Assembly (NCBI GenBank): GCA_950295325.1
Contig: OX485806.1
Location: 23,560,001 to 23,624,000, forward strand
Length of the DNA stretch: 64,000 nt
From: Polytrichum commune
Taxonomy: Eukaryota; Streptophyta; Polytrichopsida; Polytrichales; Polytrichaceae
Reading direction: 5' to 3'
Of the stretch, positions 45,141 to 55,938 are shown one piece after another (the first letter of the stretch is position 1; each line of letters begins with the position of its first letter). The notes beneath the pieces were generated by a model. That model was not told where the DNA came from, searched no databases, and saw nothing but the letters and a program-made list of their open reading frames with translations. Position numbers and translations under genes: made by a program.

Positions 45141-46164
45141 ATATATAAAAGCCTTTGGGCTAAACATAGACATAAAGAAAGAAGGAAATTAAATTAACCC
45201 TACTTGAATATATGATGAATATTCAAAGTCAAAAATCACTAGCTTCATTGCCTAGAACCAACACAACATAGTTGGGTATTAGACCCAAGCTAGATCAAAG
45301 AGCAACCTAGTAACGGTGCGCAAAGCCACCCGGTTCACTTGCAAAACCAATCACCTTGCATCTTAGATACCGACCCTCTTGCAAGCCTACCTCCTTGGCT
45401 TTGTGAATGGAATGGCTAGAACCATCCCCCCTACGGTGTATAGAATGGCTAGAATATGCATTGACAAGCCACTATGGACCCCCACCTTGAACCAACCCAA
45501 CATAGAGTGGAGCATGTTATCTTACCTTACATAAAGGTAGTGCAGGACGCTATGAGGTGGCGCCACTAATGGCACCTAGAAGCATCACTTTGTAGACCTA
45601 GACACTCCTACACCATGGGGAACGGTTGAAGCTAGTGGTGTTAGCTATTGGGAGGCATTTATAGGTGTTGGTTTTGGGTGGGGTGTTGGTTTTAGCACCC
45701 TCTACCTTAGATCTATAAGCCTCATCTCACCTCCATCCCAACTCCTTTGAACAATTGGTAGAGGATGAAGAACGTTTTGAAAGTTTCTTGTGATTTTATT
45801 TTATTTTCAATATAAGAAAAATGATCCTCCATTGTGTTGTTGGAGCTCATGAGATGTCACAAAAGCTTGAGAGCATACGCGGGCAAGCTTGCTTGCCCGT
45901 CATAAAAATCAGCTATCTTTAGCATTTCATGTAACACCCCAAACCAAACATGCCGCAAACATAGCACTCAAACCCTCTATGATGTACACTTACCACCCAT
46001 AACTTTGACCCTCTCTAGAATAGGCATATGAACCCCAATTTTGAAATTGTAGAATATATGTATAAATAGATAGATAGATGTGTGTTCCTTTTTTAGCAAA
46101 TAATATTATATGAACAAGAACATAACCATCATGTCATCCAAAATTAGCATAAACATGTATTGCA
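44977..46164. other. Intergenic DNA with AT microsatellites
   Basis: (TA)n and (TATG)n tracts occur near 45078-45146 and a GATA-like tract near 46055-46080. No gene, RNA or readable element boundary was seen. Confidence 0.4.
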
Positions 46165-46534
46165 CTACACCATTTATAATATTTAGTTTCAAATGCACAA
46201 TAATGTCACTTACCCTATTTTGAGGTGTATGCTAGGTTACACTAAAGATCAAGAACTTCATAATTAGGGCCGGTTCACACTATGCCCAAGTCAAGAGGTG
46301 AAGTGTCACTTTTTTGGACCAAACTATGTTGAGAGGAGAAGCCTTTGGGCTGAAAAAAGTATATTAAAATAATCCACTGTCAGATTTTGAATGTTTTAAT
46401 GAAAAAAAGTTCAGCCTCTCGACGAAAGTTTGGGTCGAGCATTTTGCTCAACCCAAACTTTGCTCAAGAGGCCGAACTCTTGGCGCCATAACTTCCTAAA
46501 AGTGTTGCCACCTAGGCTCTTTTGGAGGCGACGT

Positions 46535-47684
46535 TGTCGTGATGTAAATACGTACACTATATAGATGTGTACGTATTTAATATTGCATTGTGATTCTTGG
46601 TCTTGGAGAAAAATAATAAAGAATAGAAGTAGATTACTTTTTCATTTACTCATAGTTTATTTTAGTTATCATTACCTAAGGATAGAAGTGGATAGAAGTT
46701 GCTTACCTTTATGTTTACTCATAGTTACTCTTAGTTACCTTTACCAAATGATAGAAATAGATTACCTTTTTATTTACTCATAGTTTATTTTTGTCTTTTA
46801 GTTATCTTGAGTTACTTTGGACCAATGGGTGATTAGAAGCCATGTGATGAGGATAAGATTAAACTTTGTCTCTCGCATGGATAGGGAGAGGTGGTGAAGG
46901 AAAGATGTTATGTGATTTTTGTGGGAGAGAAGTTGTTGAGAGAGAGAGAAGTGGATTCGAAGCTCACGGTGTGAGTTGTTTTGAGAAGAATATGAAATAA
47001 AATACGAGGGATTTGTGATTCATGAGAGATCTCACTTGTTGTTTTGGAAGTTAGCAATCAAGATTTGTGCTTGTTTGAGTGGAGGGAAGCCTGTTGGTTC
47101 TTAAAAGAAGAGCTGAGACTTCAACCGACCATAGAAGACGGACAGATTGAAGAATTGAAGGCTTCAAGACTCGAATGTGTGGTTGCTTGTGGCACGTTGT
47201 CTTTTTCTTGTGTGTGTGATTCCAAGCCGGTTTTGGAGGCTAGTTGCATTTCATTTCTGCATCGTAATTTGTTTCCTGTGTGACAACGAAGTGGGATTAA
47301 TGACCCACAAGGTTGTTTGTGACAACGAAGTGGGATTGATCACCCACAAGGTTGTTTTCTGTCGTTCCCACTGGTGAGGCGCGATTGTTGGTCACCGTGG
47401 GTTTGAAAGTTTAGGAGCCAATCTTTCGGACGTCAGCTCGTGTTCTGACGTCCCGTTTTACCCGTCCGAAGCCCGTGGTTTCTTATCACACTACCCTTAC
47501 CCTTTACCCATATAGAGCCGCAACAGGATAGGTCGACGGGAAAGAGGTTGAAGATTAGAAGAAATTGAAGAAATTGAAGACCAGAAGACTCGATTGAAGA
47601 CAAGAAGATTCGACAGGTTCGATAAAATCTAGTTGCAGCCAGAAGCCCAGTGCTTTCCCAAGGCGGAACCCTCTCTACCCGACA
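46535..47684. mobile_element. Solo LTR (about 1150 bp)
   Basis: The sequence begins TGTCG and ends CGACA, as LTRs do (TG...CA). It is flanked by ACGT on both sides (46531-46534 and 47685-47688). The related element at 44391-44976 reads GCGACGGCCTTTGG without the insert. Inside are a 12-bp-arm hairpin (AAATACGTACAC), a three-unit repeat of about 65 bp (46620-46800) and a 38-bp direct repeat with GTGACAACGAAGTGGGATT (47281-47350). The 3' end sequence recurs at about 52665-52712. Confidence 0.68.
46620..46800. repeat. Three-unit tandem repeat of about 65 bp in the LTR
   Basis: Units begin near 46628, 46698 and 46757 and each contain TTACTCATAGTT followed by TTAGTTA and an ATAGAAGTGGAT-like junction. 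Such repeats inside an LTR are often enhancer-like, but that is only an inference here. Confidence 0.6.
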
Positions 47685-47883
47685 ACGTCCTTTGGATTTT
47701 GGCCTCTAGTGTGAAGGCCAAGAGGACAAACTTTGGACATTTCTGCATTTTCATTGGTCCAAACGCTTCTCCTCTCGAAGTTTGGTCATAGTGTGAACCG
47801 GCCCTTAGTGTCACCTCATAACACTTGGCGTTCAAATGCGCTTACCAATATCTTGGCATCAATATGTCCAATAATGTCATGAG

Positions 47884-48474
47884 CAGGGGTGGAGCCATGG
47901 AGAGGCTGGGGGGGGCTCAACCCCCCCTTAAATCACTGGTAGAAAACTATACTAAAACGACTACATTTTTTTAAAAAAATTTGCAACTGCAATGCTAATA
48001 TTTTGGGGCATGTAATACACTGCTGAAAGGTATTTTCAAGACCTTTCCAACGGTATATCACAAGTCCCCAAAATCCTAAAATTTCAGTTGATAAAACCAA
48101 AAATATTTGCAACCATTTAACGACTTTAGGTTGGTCAGAAGAACCGCAATGGGAAAACGACAACGGTTCTTCTTCACAATGTTTTCTACGAGTGCATTGA
48201 AGGAAAGTCAGCATCTGCTTACTATTGCCGATGTCTAATGGTGATGATTGGATGATCGATCTGATGATCATCTATATCGACAAGACCAATGCCAAAGCTT
48301 TGGATATTAACAACATTATCAAATTTTTATGGAGATTTCAACTCGATGAGTCCAAATCTCTGAATAAATAATCAAATTTGACCACCTATTGAAATTTGAA
48401 AATAAAATTTAAATCGAATATTTCCATATTTTGAGGTCAACCCCCCATGGGTCAAAATCCTGGCTCTGCCCCTG
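47884..48474. mobile_element. hAT-type MITE (591 bp) with a CACTA-like insertion
   Basis: Ends CAGGGGTGGAGCCATGG and (reverse) CAGGGGCAGAGCCAGGATTT are typical hAT termini. The flanking 8-bp duplication is perfect: GTCATGAG (47876-47883 and 48475-48482). An inner foldback occupies 47934-48194. It has no coding capacity. Confidence 0.9.
47934..48194. mobile_element. CACTA-like foldback MITE (261 bp), nested in the hAT MITE
   Basis: Ends CACTGGTAGAAAACTATACT and (reverse) CACTCGTAGAAAACATTGTG are inverted. The flanking triplets AAT and CAT differ at one base. The interior is related to 38356-38651, including the ACCTTTCCAACGGTATAT hairpin arm. Confidence 0.62.
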
Positions 48475-48889
48475 GTCATGAGGTGTAAGCCTCTGTTACA
48501 CAATGGTCTACAAGTTGACTAAAAGGGGACTAAAGGTGTACGTAAAATGACAATTGACATTAGTATGCTCAAGAATATCTTCCTCCTACATAATAAAATG
48601 TAAATACATGACCCTTGCCATTATTATGCTCAATAACATTTTCCGTTTGCATACCAAAACACAGTATTGTCATCTCAAGTATCCCAATGTGCTATGCTAA
48701 TGTCAAAATGTAAATAAATTTTCACTTCAAAAAGTAACTTATGTTGACGAACAATATCATGTTCATAATTAACGTCCGACATGACACTTTGAGACCTCTA
48801 GACATCTAGTTTAGATTGTTTGTCAATAGTGTGTGTGTGTGTGACACTGAATACCGTAAACGGTGTAGTTGCCCCTACATAAAAACACC

Positions 48890-49075
48890 CAACGAAAAAC
48901 CCTGAAATGAGTTTGCAATTCAGAGGTTACTAATTATAGTTTATTTGACACTGAAATTAGCGTCAAAAATCTTGAATTAGTCTAATCCAAGTCATTTGAG
49001 ATAAACCAACCACAAACCTATAAGAGGTCTGTGTTTGGATTGATGAGAGGTACACACGCATGTGTTACTTTCCTC
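48890..49075 (+). repeat. Fragment of the Mutator-like MITE family
   Basis: Family interior blocks are present (AACCCTGAAA, TTATTTGACACTGAAATTAG, GGATTGATGAGAGGT), but the GAGAGAGGG ends are missing. It aligns with 39215-39380 and 55735-55890. Confidence 0.55.
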
Positions 49076-49256
49076 TTGCCCAGTTTGAGCACCGTTTGCC
49101 ACGAATGGCATTTATAAGTAAACGTGTTCTGAGTCCTCATACATTCCATTACATTATAAGTCATCTTGTTGCCCATGCCTTCATTGTAATCCTTGAGAGC
49201 CCTTGATGGATGAGAACCCACGGTTTAGTGGACGGGGAGAACCGGCTGCTAGCTTA

Positions 49257-49988
49257 TGGCCACTTCACACACGAGCCAAGAGCCGTGACCATGAAATTGT
49301 GAGAGCCCAAAAGAAAGTGTCCAAAGGTTGTCCCAACACACCTCCAACATCATGTAGTGTGGTCACGGATCCTCAAGTGTAGTGTGAAGTCATATGTGAC
49401 CAGGCCCTCAACCAAATGCTATTTCAATGAATTTCTATTCATGTAGGTCCTCATACATGGTAAACTAGAATAAATCAACGGTTGTGAACGTTTAGTTTAG
49501 AGTGTCGTGATCTCTTGGTCGTGTGTTAGGCCGACCTCCAAGAGGTGGTTTTTGAGAATCGTCCAAGCACTAGAAGAAATCTTGTCCATTTCAACCGAGG
49601 CCATCGCGACTCGTGCACCCAAAAAATGCATAAACAAATCAATTTGTTGGCACCCGGAAGGTACCCGTGGTGTACCCATGGAGGGTGCCCCCCCGGTTGC
49701 CAACCAAATTGATTTGTTTATGCATTTTTTGGGTGCGAGTTGTGATGGCCTAGTCGCAAGGCCGGTTGAAATGGACAAGATTTCTTCTAGTGAAGTGACC
49801 ATGAAACATGATCCATTCGATGCCATGAAGAAATCCATGTAGTCTTTACATCCATCTTGCATTCACCTACTCCGTTGGTCCCTCAAGCGTAGCGTGAAGC
49901 TAACTTGGACCGGCTCCGCCTTTTCCACCAATGAGAGTGCTCAAAGTGTAATGGTCACGGGCTCTCGGTCTCGTGTGTGAAGTGGCCC
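49257..49988. mobile_element. PIF/Harbinger-type MITE (732 bp) nested in a hAT MITE
   Basis: Ends TGGCCACTTCACACACGAGC and (reverse) GGGCCACTTCACACACGAGA are inverted, with a TTA duplication (49254-49256 and 49989-49991). It is close to 31634-32133, from which it differs mainly by the CACTA insertion at 49568-49792. Confidence 0.85.
49568..49792. mobile_element. CACTA-type foldback MITE (225 bp), third nesting level
   Basis: Ends CACTAGAAGAAATCTTGTCC and (reverse) the same 20 bases are perfectly inverted. The flanking duplication is AAG (49565-49567 and 49793-49795). The paralogous Harbinger element at 31.9 kb shows the empty site (ATCCAAGTGACC). The arms are about 100 bp and nearly fully complementary, containing AATGCATAAACAAATCAATT. 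Confidence 0.9.
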
Positions 49989-50140
49989 TTAGATGAACGG
50001 GTTGAGGTTCAAGACATCAGGAAAATTACTGATCATTTCAGAGGTTTCTATAGAATATATCCCAATTCAATAAAAGAGAACCTGAAAGATGTCAACACTA
50101 GAATATTGACAATTGTGCCCAAGAATGTCCCCAGACATTG

Positions 50141-51040
50141 CTACATTTAGAGAATGAAGGCAAGCCGGTTCAATGATCCTCTTTGGAGTTTATAACAAAT
50201 GTGTTACAAAAAAGTTTTGATCAAAGGGCTTAATGTGTGAGGCAACACTCCGATTTAGACCGGGCTTTAATTTTGAACTTGAAAGTCTCATTTCGTAGAT
50301 GATATGGGGATCAAGACCTAATTGGACGGCAATACTTGAGTGGTACATGGCAAGGATTGGAGTTACCAAAAAGAGATGCCCATTATGACAATATTGGACC
50401 TTGTACTCAAATGTGTACATTAGATCAGTTTATTCATGCAAGTCTTTATCAATGTACATTGTAGCAACCCAAGCATGAATTATTGATGTAGGAGATTCCT
50501 TTTACAATACCTTGCCATAGGAAAAATCAACATATATGTATATATATATATATATATATATAGACAATTAGATATGGGTCCAACCAAGATAAGGTGTATC
50601 GTTAAGGACTGAACATAAAAGAGTCTTTACATTTCATAAGACTCATATTTGAGGCAACATTACTGATGAAAATCATACACCATAAAGAAATGTGATGACA
50701 ATATCTATAATTGTAATAAGTCTTCACTATAAATCTAAGTAAAGTTTAAAATAAAAACAAGACAAATATTCAAATGAGTGTCAAGGACTATGAAAAATTG
50801 GTGACGCCGTCGTGCAAGAAATGGTTTAATAAGTAAATATAGTGTGAAATGTTTTGAGAGTAGGGTTTAAAACAAATAAAAATAAAACTAAGAAAAATAA
50901 AGGTATAGACAAAAAGGAGGGGGGGATCAGAGGAATGAGGGAGGAAGAGAATGAACCGTGGTTGTAACCACGAAACTTAGAGTCGCATGCTCAGGGGGTA
51001 GGTGGCGCCAACTGGTAGGTACCTGCCTAGTTTTCACCAG
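50141..51040. other. Intergenic DNA
   Basis: A (TA)n microsatellite lies near 50531-50561. No gene or element boundary was recognised. Confidence 0.4.
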
Positions 51041-51044
51041 CAGT

Positions 51045-51153
51045 GCCAAGCCACGTGGCCATTCGCCTGCTCATACGGGTCCAGAGGGTTTCGAACCCGG
51101 ACCAGTGCTATGGCGCTTGAAGCACTTTACCAATTAGGCATCCGCGGCTTGGC
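51045..51153 (-). mobile_element. tRNA-derived (SINE-like) sequence with pol III boxes
   Basis: Read on the minus strand there is a good B box (GGTTCGAAACC, 51097-51087). A degenerate A box (TGCCTAATTGGTA, 51140-51128) lies about 30 bases upstream, as in tRNA genes. A normal cloverleaf cannot be folded (the acceptor and anticodon stems fail), so an active tRNA gene is unlikely and a SINE head is preferred. The segment is bounded by inverted GCCAAGCC/GGCTTGGC. The SINE body would extend toward lower coordinates (to about 50950). Confidence 0.5.
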
Positions 51154-51375
51154 GTTTATCAGAACATGCTGAAGGGATTTATATCCCTATCCATTGTTTA
51201 TACGTTTTTTATTTATTTGAGTGGATTTTGAGTGGAAGAAATAATCATATCTTTTGGGGAAGCTTCTGAATGACGTCTTCCTACTAGAAAGTATTTAGGT
51301 TACAAGAAAAAAAGACCATTTCAGAGCTTCACCAGTTTGATGTGGTTATTTTGATTTTTTTTCTTTTTTTTGAAC

Positions 51376-51834
51376 ATGTCGAATTGGAGAATTTTGCCTG
51401 AGTCTCAAGATGAAGAACTTCAACCAGAGTTTGAGCAAGACTTTTTTTTATCTCAACTGTCGACTCGTACTTTTCTGTCACTTAGTCTTTCACCATTGCA
51501 TGAGCGTCCACAAGAAGAAGATGGGCCTTCTCGGCTGTTGAAGCAACCTCGTGTGGAGCAGCGGTGGCACGGAAACCTTCAACAAGATGCTCGTGTGTTG
51601 GTGATTTTATTACAGACTGGGTGTGTTCAACCTGGCATTCGGAATGTGATATTTGGAGGAATTTTTGAAGGCTTAAATGATGATCAATATTTTTGTTGTC
51701 TTAAGCCTGCGAAAGGAAGTTGCGGCCATCAACGTTGGCTACAAGGTCAGGTTAATCCATTGACTAAGGCTGATCGTGCAGACTACGTTGCACTTATTCT
51801 TCGACGCATCCTCAAGTTCTTGCAGTTGGAGTAA
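51376..51834 (+). CDS. Hypothetical single-exon protein (152 aa)
   Basis: An ATG-initiated frame of 152 codons ends in TAA. The N-terminal half is acidic and Ser/Leu/Gln-rich (ESQDEELQPEFEQDF). The C-terminal half looks folded (ARVLVILLQTGCVQPGIRNV, FGGIFEGLNDDQYFCCLKPA, DYVALILRRILKFLQLE). No known domain, signal peptide or membrane helix is recognised. A sequence similar to the 3' end of the solo LTR lies 0.8 kb downstream, so this may be an accessory or gag-region ORF of a retroelement rather than a host gene. No intron is needed. It is the best coding candidate outside the three genes. Confidence 0.4.
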   Translation: MSNWRILPESQDEELQPEFEQDFFLSQLSTRTFLSLSLSPLHERPQEEDGPSRLLKQPRVEQRWHGNLQQDARVLVILLQTGCVQPGIRNVIFGGIFEGLNDDQYFCCLKPAKGSCGHQRWLQGQVNPLTKADRADYVALILRRILKFLQLE

Positions 51835-52664
51835 AATTCCTCTTGAAATTCTTTGCAACCTCTTTTAAACATACATTAATGTTATACGTTTAGTTTTAAT
51901 ATTTACAAACTTCATGTTGTGTGTTTGAAATTTGATAAAAAAAAATAGAGATAGTTTACTATTTTGGTTGAAATTTTGATAAGTAAGCTAAGATTAGGAA
52001 TAGATGAGTAAGATAAGACAATGGTTAGATGAGTAAGTTAAGGTAAGGATGAGTAAGCTAATGGAGGGGGATTAGCCAATGACTAGTCGAGGCCCATGTG
52101 ACATAGGTGTGGGCTAGTGTTGACTTTGGGAGGTGGCTAGGAGGTCGGACCTTTCTCTCCTCCAAAGGGAGGGGTTTAGTGTTTGGAGGGGTAGTGTGTA
52201 GAAAAGGAGAAAAGTGTCGGTGTACTTGGAAGTTTTTTTCAATAGAAATTTTGGGAGTTGATACGTCTTGTCGGTGTGGTTCCGAAATAAGATAAGCACA
52301 CTCTATTTGAATTTGTATGCGATTTTTATGAGGTTTAGAGGAGAATAATGTTTGTTGCAAAGAAATTTAGAAGATCATGACTTCAAAGACTTGTAGAAAT
52401 CGTGTATAGTGTTTTTGTTTATGAAACTCGACCAAGTGAAGTGATATTATATCATCTCTCTATGGAACTTTATACTTCTTAATTTAGAGTGTTGGAGAGA
52501 GAATTATGGCTTTCAAGGCGAGAGGATAATGAGCTGCCAACTAGATTCGAGAATAAAAAGTGTCTACCAACTTCAACAAAGCATAGAAACGTTTGTAGGG
52601 GTTTTGAGGATGAATACTTCTTGCATTTTTCTAGTCTCCAATGTCTTAAGTCAAAACTAATTGC

Positions 52665-52712
52665 AGCCAGAAATCCAATATTTTTCCAAAGCAAAGACTT
52701 CTCTACCCGACA
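52665..52712 (+). repeat. Probable LTR 3' end related to the solo LTR at 46.5-47.7 kb
   Basis: ATTGCAGCCAGAAATCC, then TTTTCCAAAGC and CTCTACCCGACA, parallel the last 50 bases of the solo LTR (GTTGCAGCCAGAAGCCC ... CTCTACCCGACA). The 5' end of this LTR was not located; the similarity fades upstream of about 52600. Confidence 0.45.
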
Positions 52713-54484
52713 ACGCATGACACAATTTTGGTACACCTTATCGTGATTGGATCCACACAAGCTCAAGCATTCGCTCATCGAACTCGCAAGTGTAACTTAT
52801 GAAGGTTGTAAAACACCTCAAGTTCTAATAAAAATACAATAGTTACCTATAAGATGTGAAAGTGATGATGATGATGATGATTTTTCTCTATAAATGATCA
52901 TAAAATTGAACCAAAAACATACAATTGGTTTTTTACTAATGATCATTAAATCGGAATGAAAAAAAAGGATTGTATGATTTTATTAAGGTAGCAATGATCT
53001 TTTATAAAGAATATGGTCCAATAGGAGCTTGCCAAGCAGGATGATCACCAACCAACATTCAAGCCCATTATCCGTCCACTACCCAGAGCACAAGAGTACT
53101 CGTTGCTCAGTTACCCACCTCACACGATACCCTCCTCCCCAACATCCGCTCTTACCCAACCGTTCAGCTGGGTGTCACCATTGACTTTGGGTTTGGAGTG
53201 GACGGGCCTTTCAACACAACCGGCAACCCATACCCTTTGTCCAATGTCCTCAAATTCCTACCCATGCTTAGGTTACATGAGGCCACTACACATGTGGCCT
53301 CTAGCTTTAGAAACCAATACAATAAGACCATAATGTTGCAACTACACCCAATTTTTTCCCAATGGATGATGGTTTGGAAAAAGGTCCACATGTTGTCGTG
53401 ATATTTCCCATTTAGATCCAACTTTTCTTTGCATCTTCTACACCCTTCCTATCTAATAGGATCCCACATCTTATGTCATTGTCACATTAGCTACAGTTGC
53501 ACTACTGTAGATCCACTTCCACTACTGCATATTCAATGTCTTCCTAAAGTAAGAAGAAGTTACAAATGGGAGGATAATCAAATCCTTTCTATTTGACAAT
53601 CAACATTGAATCTAATGACGTGATTAAATTAAGGGAATCAATGGCATTGCAATGGTTGAGGAAGTCCGGCTCATTCCATTCCGCACATACTCCCAGTGTC
53701 CATAAGCATTTCAAAGGAGGATGAGAGCCAGTACTCACAACCTAACCTCGCAACCACACCACACTTAAAACTTGCACACCTCACACACCCTTGTTTGCCA
53801 CAAAACACATGAGAAAGAGGAGGTGGAAATGAGCCCCCATTAGGGTTTTGGGTAGATTTTCCCCCCTTCCTTAAGGGATTCCTTCAATGGATGAAATATT
53901 GAATTCTTAGGATGTAGAATATATACCAAACTTTAAGTAATTCATTACAAAAATGTAAGTTGGGATGACAAGACTTGTATAAAAGCTTATCATTCATGAG
54001 AAGCATCCTTTAGAAAAGTTACCATAGAGACATCAAATACAAAATTTAGTGTACCAATGACCAATTCAAAGAACTTCAAATCCCTACACACAAGAACAAA
54101 ATAAACCAATGGGAATCTTTTTGCAAATTGGAATCAAATATGCCCCTCCCGCATGGCACACTAAATAGTCCTATTAGTGTGGGCTACAATTTTTTCGTAG
54201 AATCCAGACCAATTTTCAACCCACACCAAATCTAATATTAACATTCATTTGTGCCAAATAACATTATTTTATATTTCTAAGAGATTAATGACACGAGTGA
54301 CTATTTTTACTTATGCCACTTTTGATGTAAGGTGGCAATGTTGGTCAGATGTCTTCGTGAAGACCCCCTGAAGACTCGGAGGAAGACTCGGATCTTAAGC
54401 CCACCTTATGTCCACCTTGACTAGACAGTAAATGTGGCCCCCAATGATTATTCTCACATGAATTTTCCACCCACACTAATAGGA
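52713..54484. other. Intergenic DNA
   Basis: A short (GAT)n tract occurs near 52864-52881. The remaining sequence carries only short unrelated frames; nothing with gene structure was seen. Confidence 0.4.
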
Positions 54485-54711
54485 CTACACCGTTTATGTT
54501 ATTTAACGTCACATACTATTTGAAATTACGCAATGTTGTAAATATTTATCGTACATCTCATTTATCACAAACAAAGGGTAAATTGGTTGTGCGGACATTA
54601 TAGAATAACAACAAATATTTACTTGGCAAAAAACTACATAAAGCACAAAAGAATCGTGAGCGTTGCATAGCTCTAAATAGAAAGTGATATTAAATACCAT
54701 AAATGGTGTAA
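54485..54711. mobile_element. CTACACC-ended short MITE (about 227 bp)
   Basis: Left CTACACCGTTTATGTTATTT and right (reverse) TTACACCATTTATGGTATTT are inverted. The interior is shorter than and different from copies A and B, so this is a deletion derivative of the family. Confidence 0.6.
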
Positions 54712-55689
54712 TAATAATAGGTGTAGTTGCCATGAAACTTTACCCCTTTCATGAGCAGGCCCGAACACCCACAATAAGAGTCACCATGTCAATATGGAGT
54801 GAAACTCCAAGTTCCACTCACGTCAATACAAGTCGAATTCTCGTGTTCTTTACATGATGGCGGTGCACATAATGTGCCAAATTGAATAATAGGAGAGAGC
54901 CTTATTGTTGTGATAGATTGAAGTGTGAGTGCTTTTCATAGTAGTTTGGAGCGATGGCAATCATGGGTTCTCTTTTGGAGTAACACATCATGAGACTGAG
55001 GGCCCGTTCACACTAGTGTGTATGTTTCACAAATTTAATCGGACATTCAACTTCAAATCCAACGTGTCACGTGACGTTTTCAAAAATGAAAATGAATTTC
55101 AATTGACATCTGCATATTCTTCCAAAATATCACCTCAATGTCACATGCCTTTGTCATTTCAATTTCAAAAGTGTTAATTGACGTGCGGTTTTTTTTTTCA
55201 CAAGTCACACTACATGTCAAAATCTAAATTATGCGTGTCAATTGACGTGCAGTTTATTTTTGTGCAAGTTATTTGTGTGTCAAATGTTAAAAACTTGCAA
55301 AAACTTTGTCAAAAATACTCACTAGTTCACACACGAGACTGAAGACCCATGACTGCTGCATTCTAAGATTTCTTTTTGGTTGAAAAGGCCTGGACCATCC
55401 AAGTTCACTTCGCACTAGAAGGTGAAGGCCTCAAGAATCAAAGCATTTATCATGGGTGAAAAGTTTGCATGGGTCCTTACATGACAAACTATAAATAGCA
55501 TTTCATGGTCTACCGGAATATGCATTAGGCCCACTTCCAAGAGGTAGACCTGATGCAACTTCCAACATACCATGTCAGAGTCTAAAGCCTTAGATAACTA
55601 GTATGGGCCTTTGGATGAGAGTCAAGGACCCTCACAATTACATGGTCACATGTAAAATGACCTTGAGCCTCAATACCGCAAAGTTTATG

Positions 55690-55927
55690 GAGAGAGGGAG
55701 TTATCGTATACGAGCATACCTCTCATTCATCCAACATAAAAGCCCTGGAATAGTGTGCAACTCGGAAATTGTTGTTTTTAGTTGATTTGAAACCAAAACT
55801 AGCTTCAATGACCCCAACTTAGTGTATTCAAGATTATTTGAGATGAATTGACAACAAAGCTATAGGGGGGTCAAGTTTATATGTGGATGGATGAGAAGTA
55901 CACTCATATACAATAATTCCCTCTCTA
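55690..55927 (+). mobile_element. Mutator-like MITE, copy 2 (238 bp)
   Basis: It starts GAGAGAGGGAGTTATCGTAT and ends in the inverse, CCCTCTCTA. It is flanked by CAAAGTTTATG (55679-55689) and CAAAGCTTATG (55928-55938), an 11-bp duplication with one mismatch. Long duplications of about 9-11 bp with G-starting ends suggest the Mutator superfamily. Confidence 0.7.
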
Positions 55928-55938
55928 CAAAGCTTATG

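Larger units (their letters stand above)
46267..47804. mobile_element. PIF/Harbinger-type element containing a solo LTR
   Basis: Ends GGGCCGGTTCACACTATGCC and (reverse) GGGCCGGTTCACACTATGAC are inverted, and the flanking duplication is TTA (46264-46266 and 47805-47807). About 1150 bp of its 1538 bp is a later LTR insertion; without it the element would be under 400 bp and clearly non-autonomous. Confidence 0.82.
46165..48868. mobile_element. CTACACC-ended element, copy B, with two nested insertions
   Basis: Ends CTACACCATTTATAATATTT and (reverse) CTACACCGTTTACGGTATTC are inverted. Removing the Harbinger element (46267-47804) and the hAT element (47884-48474) with their duplications restores a contiguous copy. 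That copy aligns block by block with 19625-20103: ACTTCAT, GTGTCACC, GTTCAAATGCGCTTACCAAT, GTGTAAGCCTCTG, CACAATGGTCTACAAGTTGA. Confidence 0.72.
49226..50140 (+). mobile_element. hAT-type MITE (230-bp family) split by a Harbinger MITE
   Basis: Family ends TAGTGGACGGGGAGAACCGG and (reverse) CAATGTCTGGGGACATTCTT enclose family interior sequence that is broken at a TTA (CTGCTAGCTTA ... TTAGATGAACGG). Relative to the 37335 copy the two parts join without loss. The outer 8-bp flanks match at only five positions, which indicates an older insertion. Confidence 0.75.

Noticed and set aside
46267-47804. An autonomous Harbinger element, suggested by its 1.5-kb length
   Set aside because: About 1150 bp of the length is a solo LTR; what remains is too short for a transposase.
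49497-49862. Two open frames of about 111-121 codons on opposite strands
   Set aside because: They are created by the near-perfect inverted arms of the nested CACTA-type MITE, and their peptides are mirror products of the same repeat.
51087-51140. A functional tRNA gene on the minus strand
   Set aside because: The A and B boxes are present, but acceptor and anticodon stems do not form and no clear anticodon can be assigned, so a SINE-like origin is preferred.
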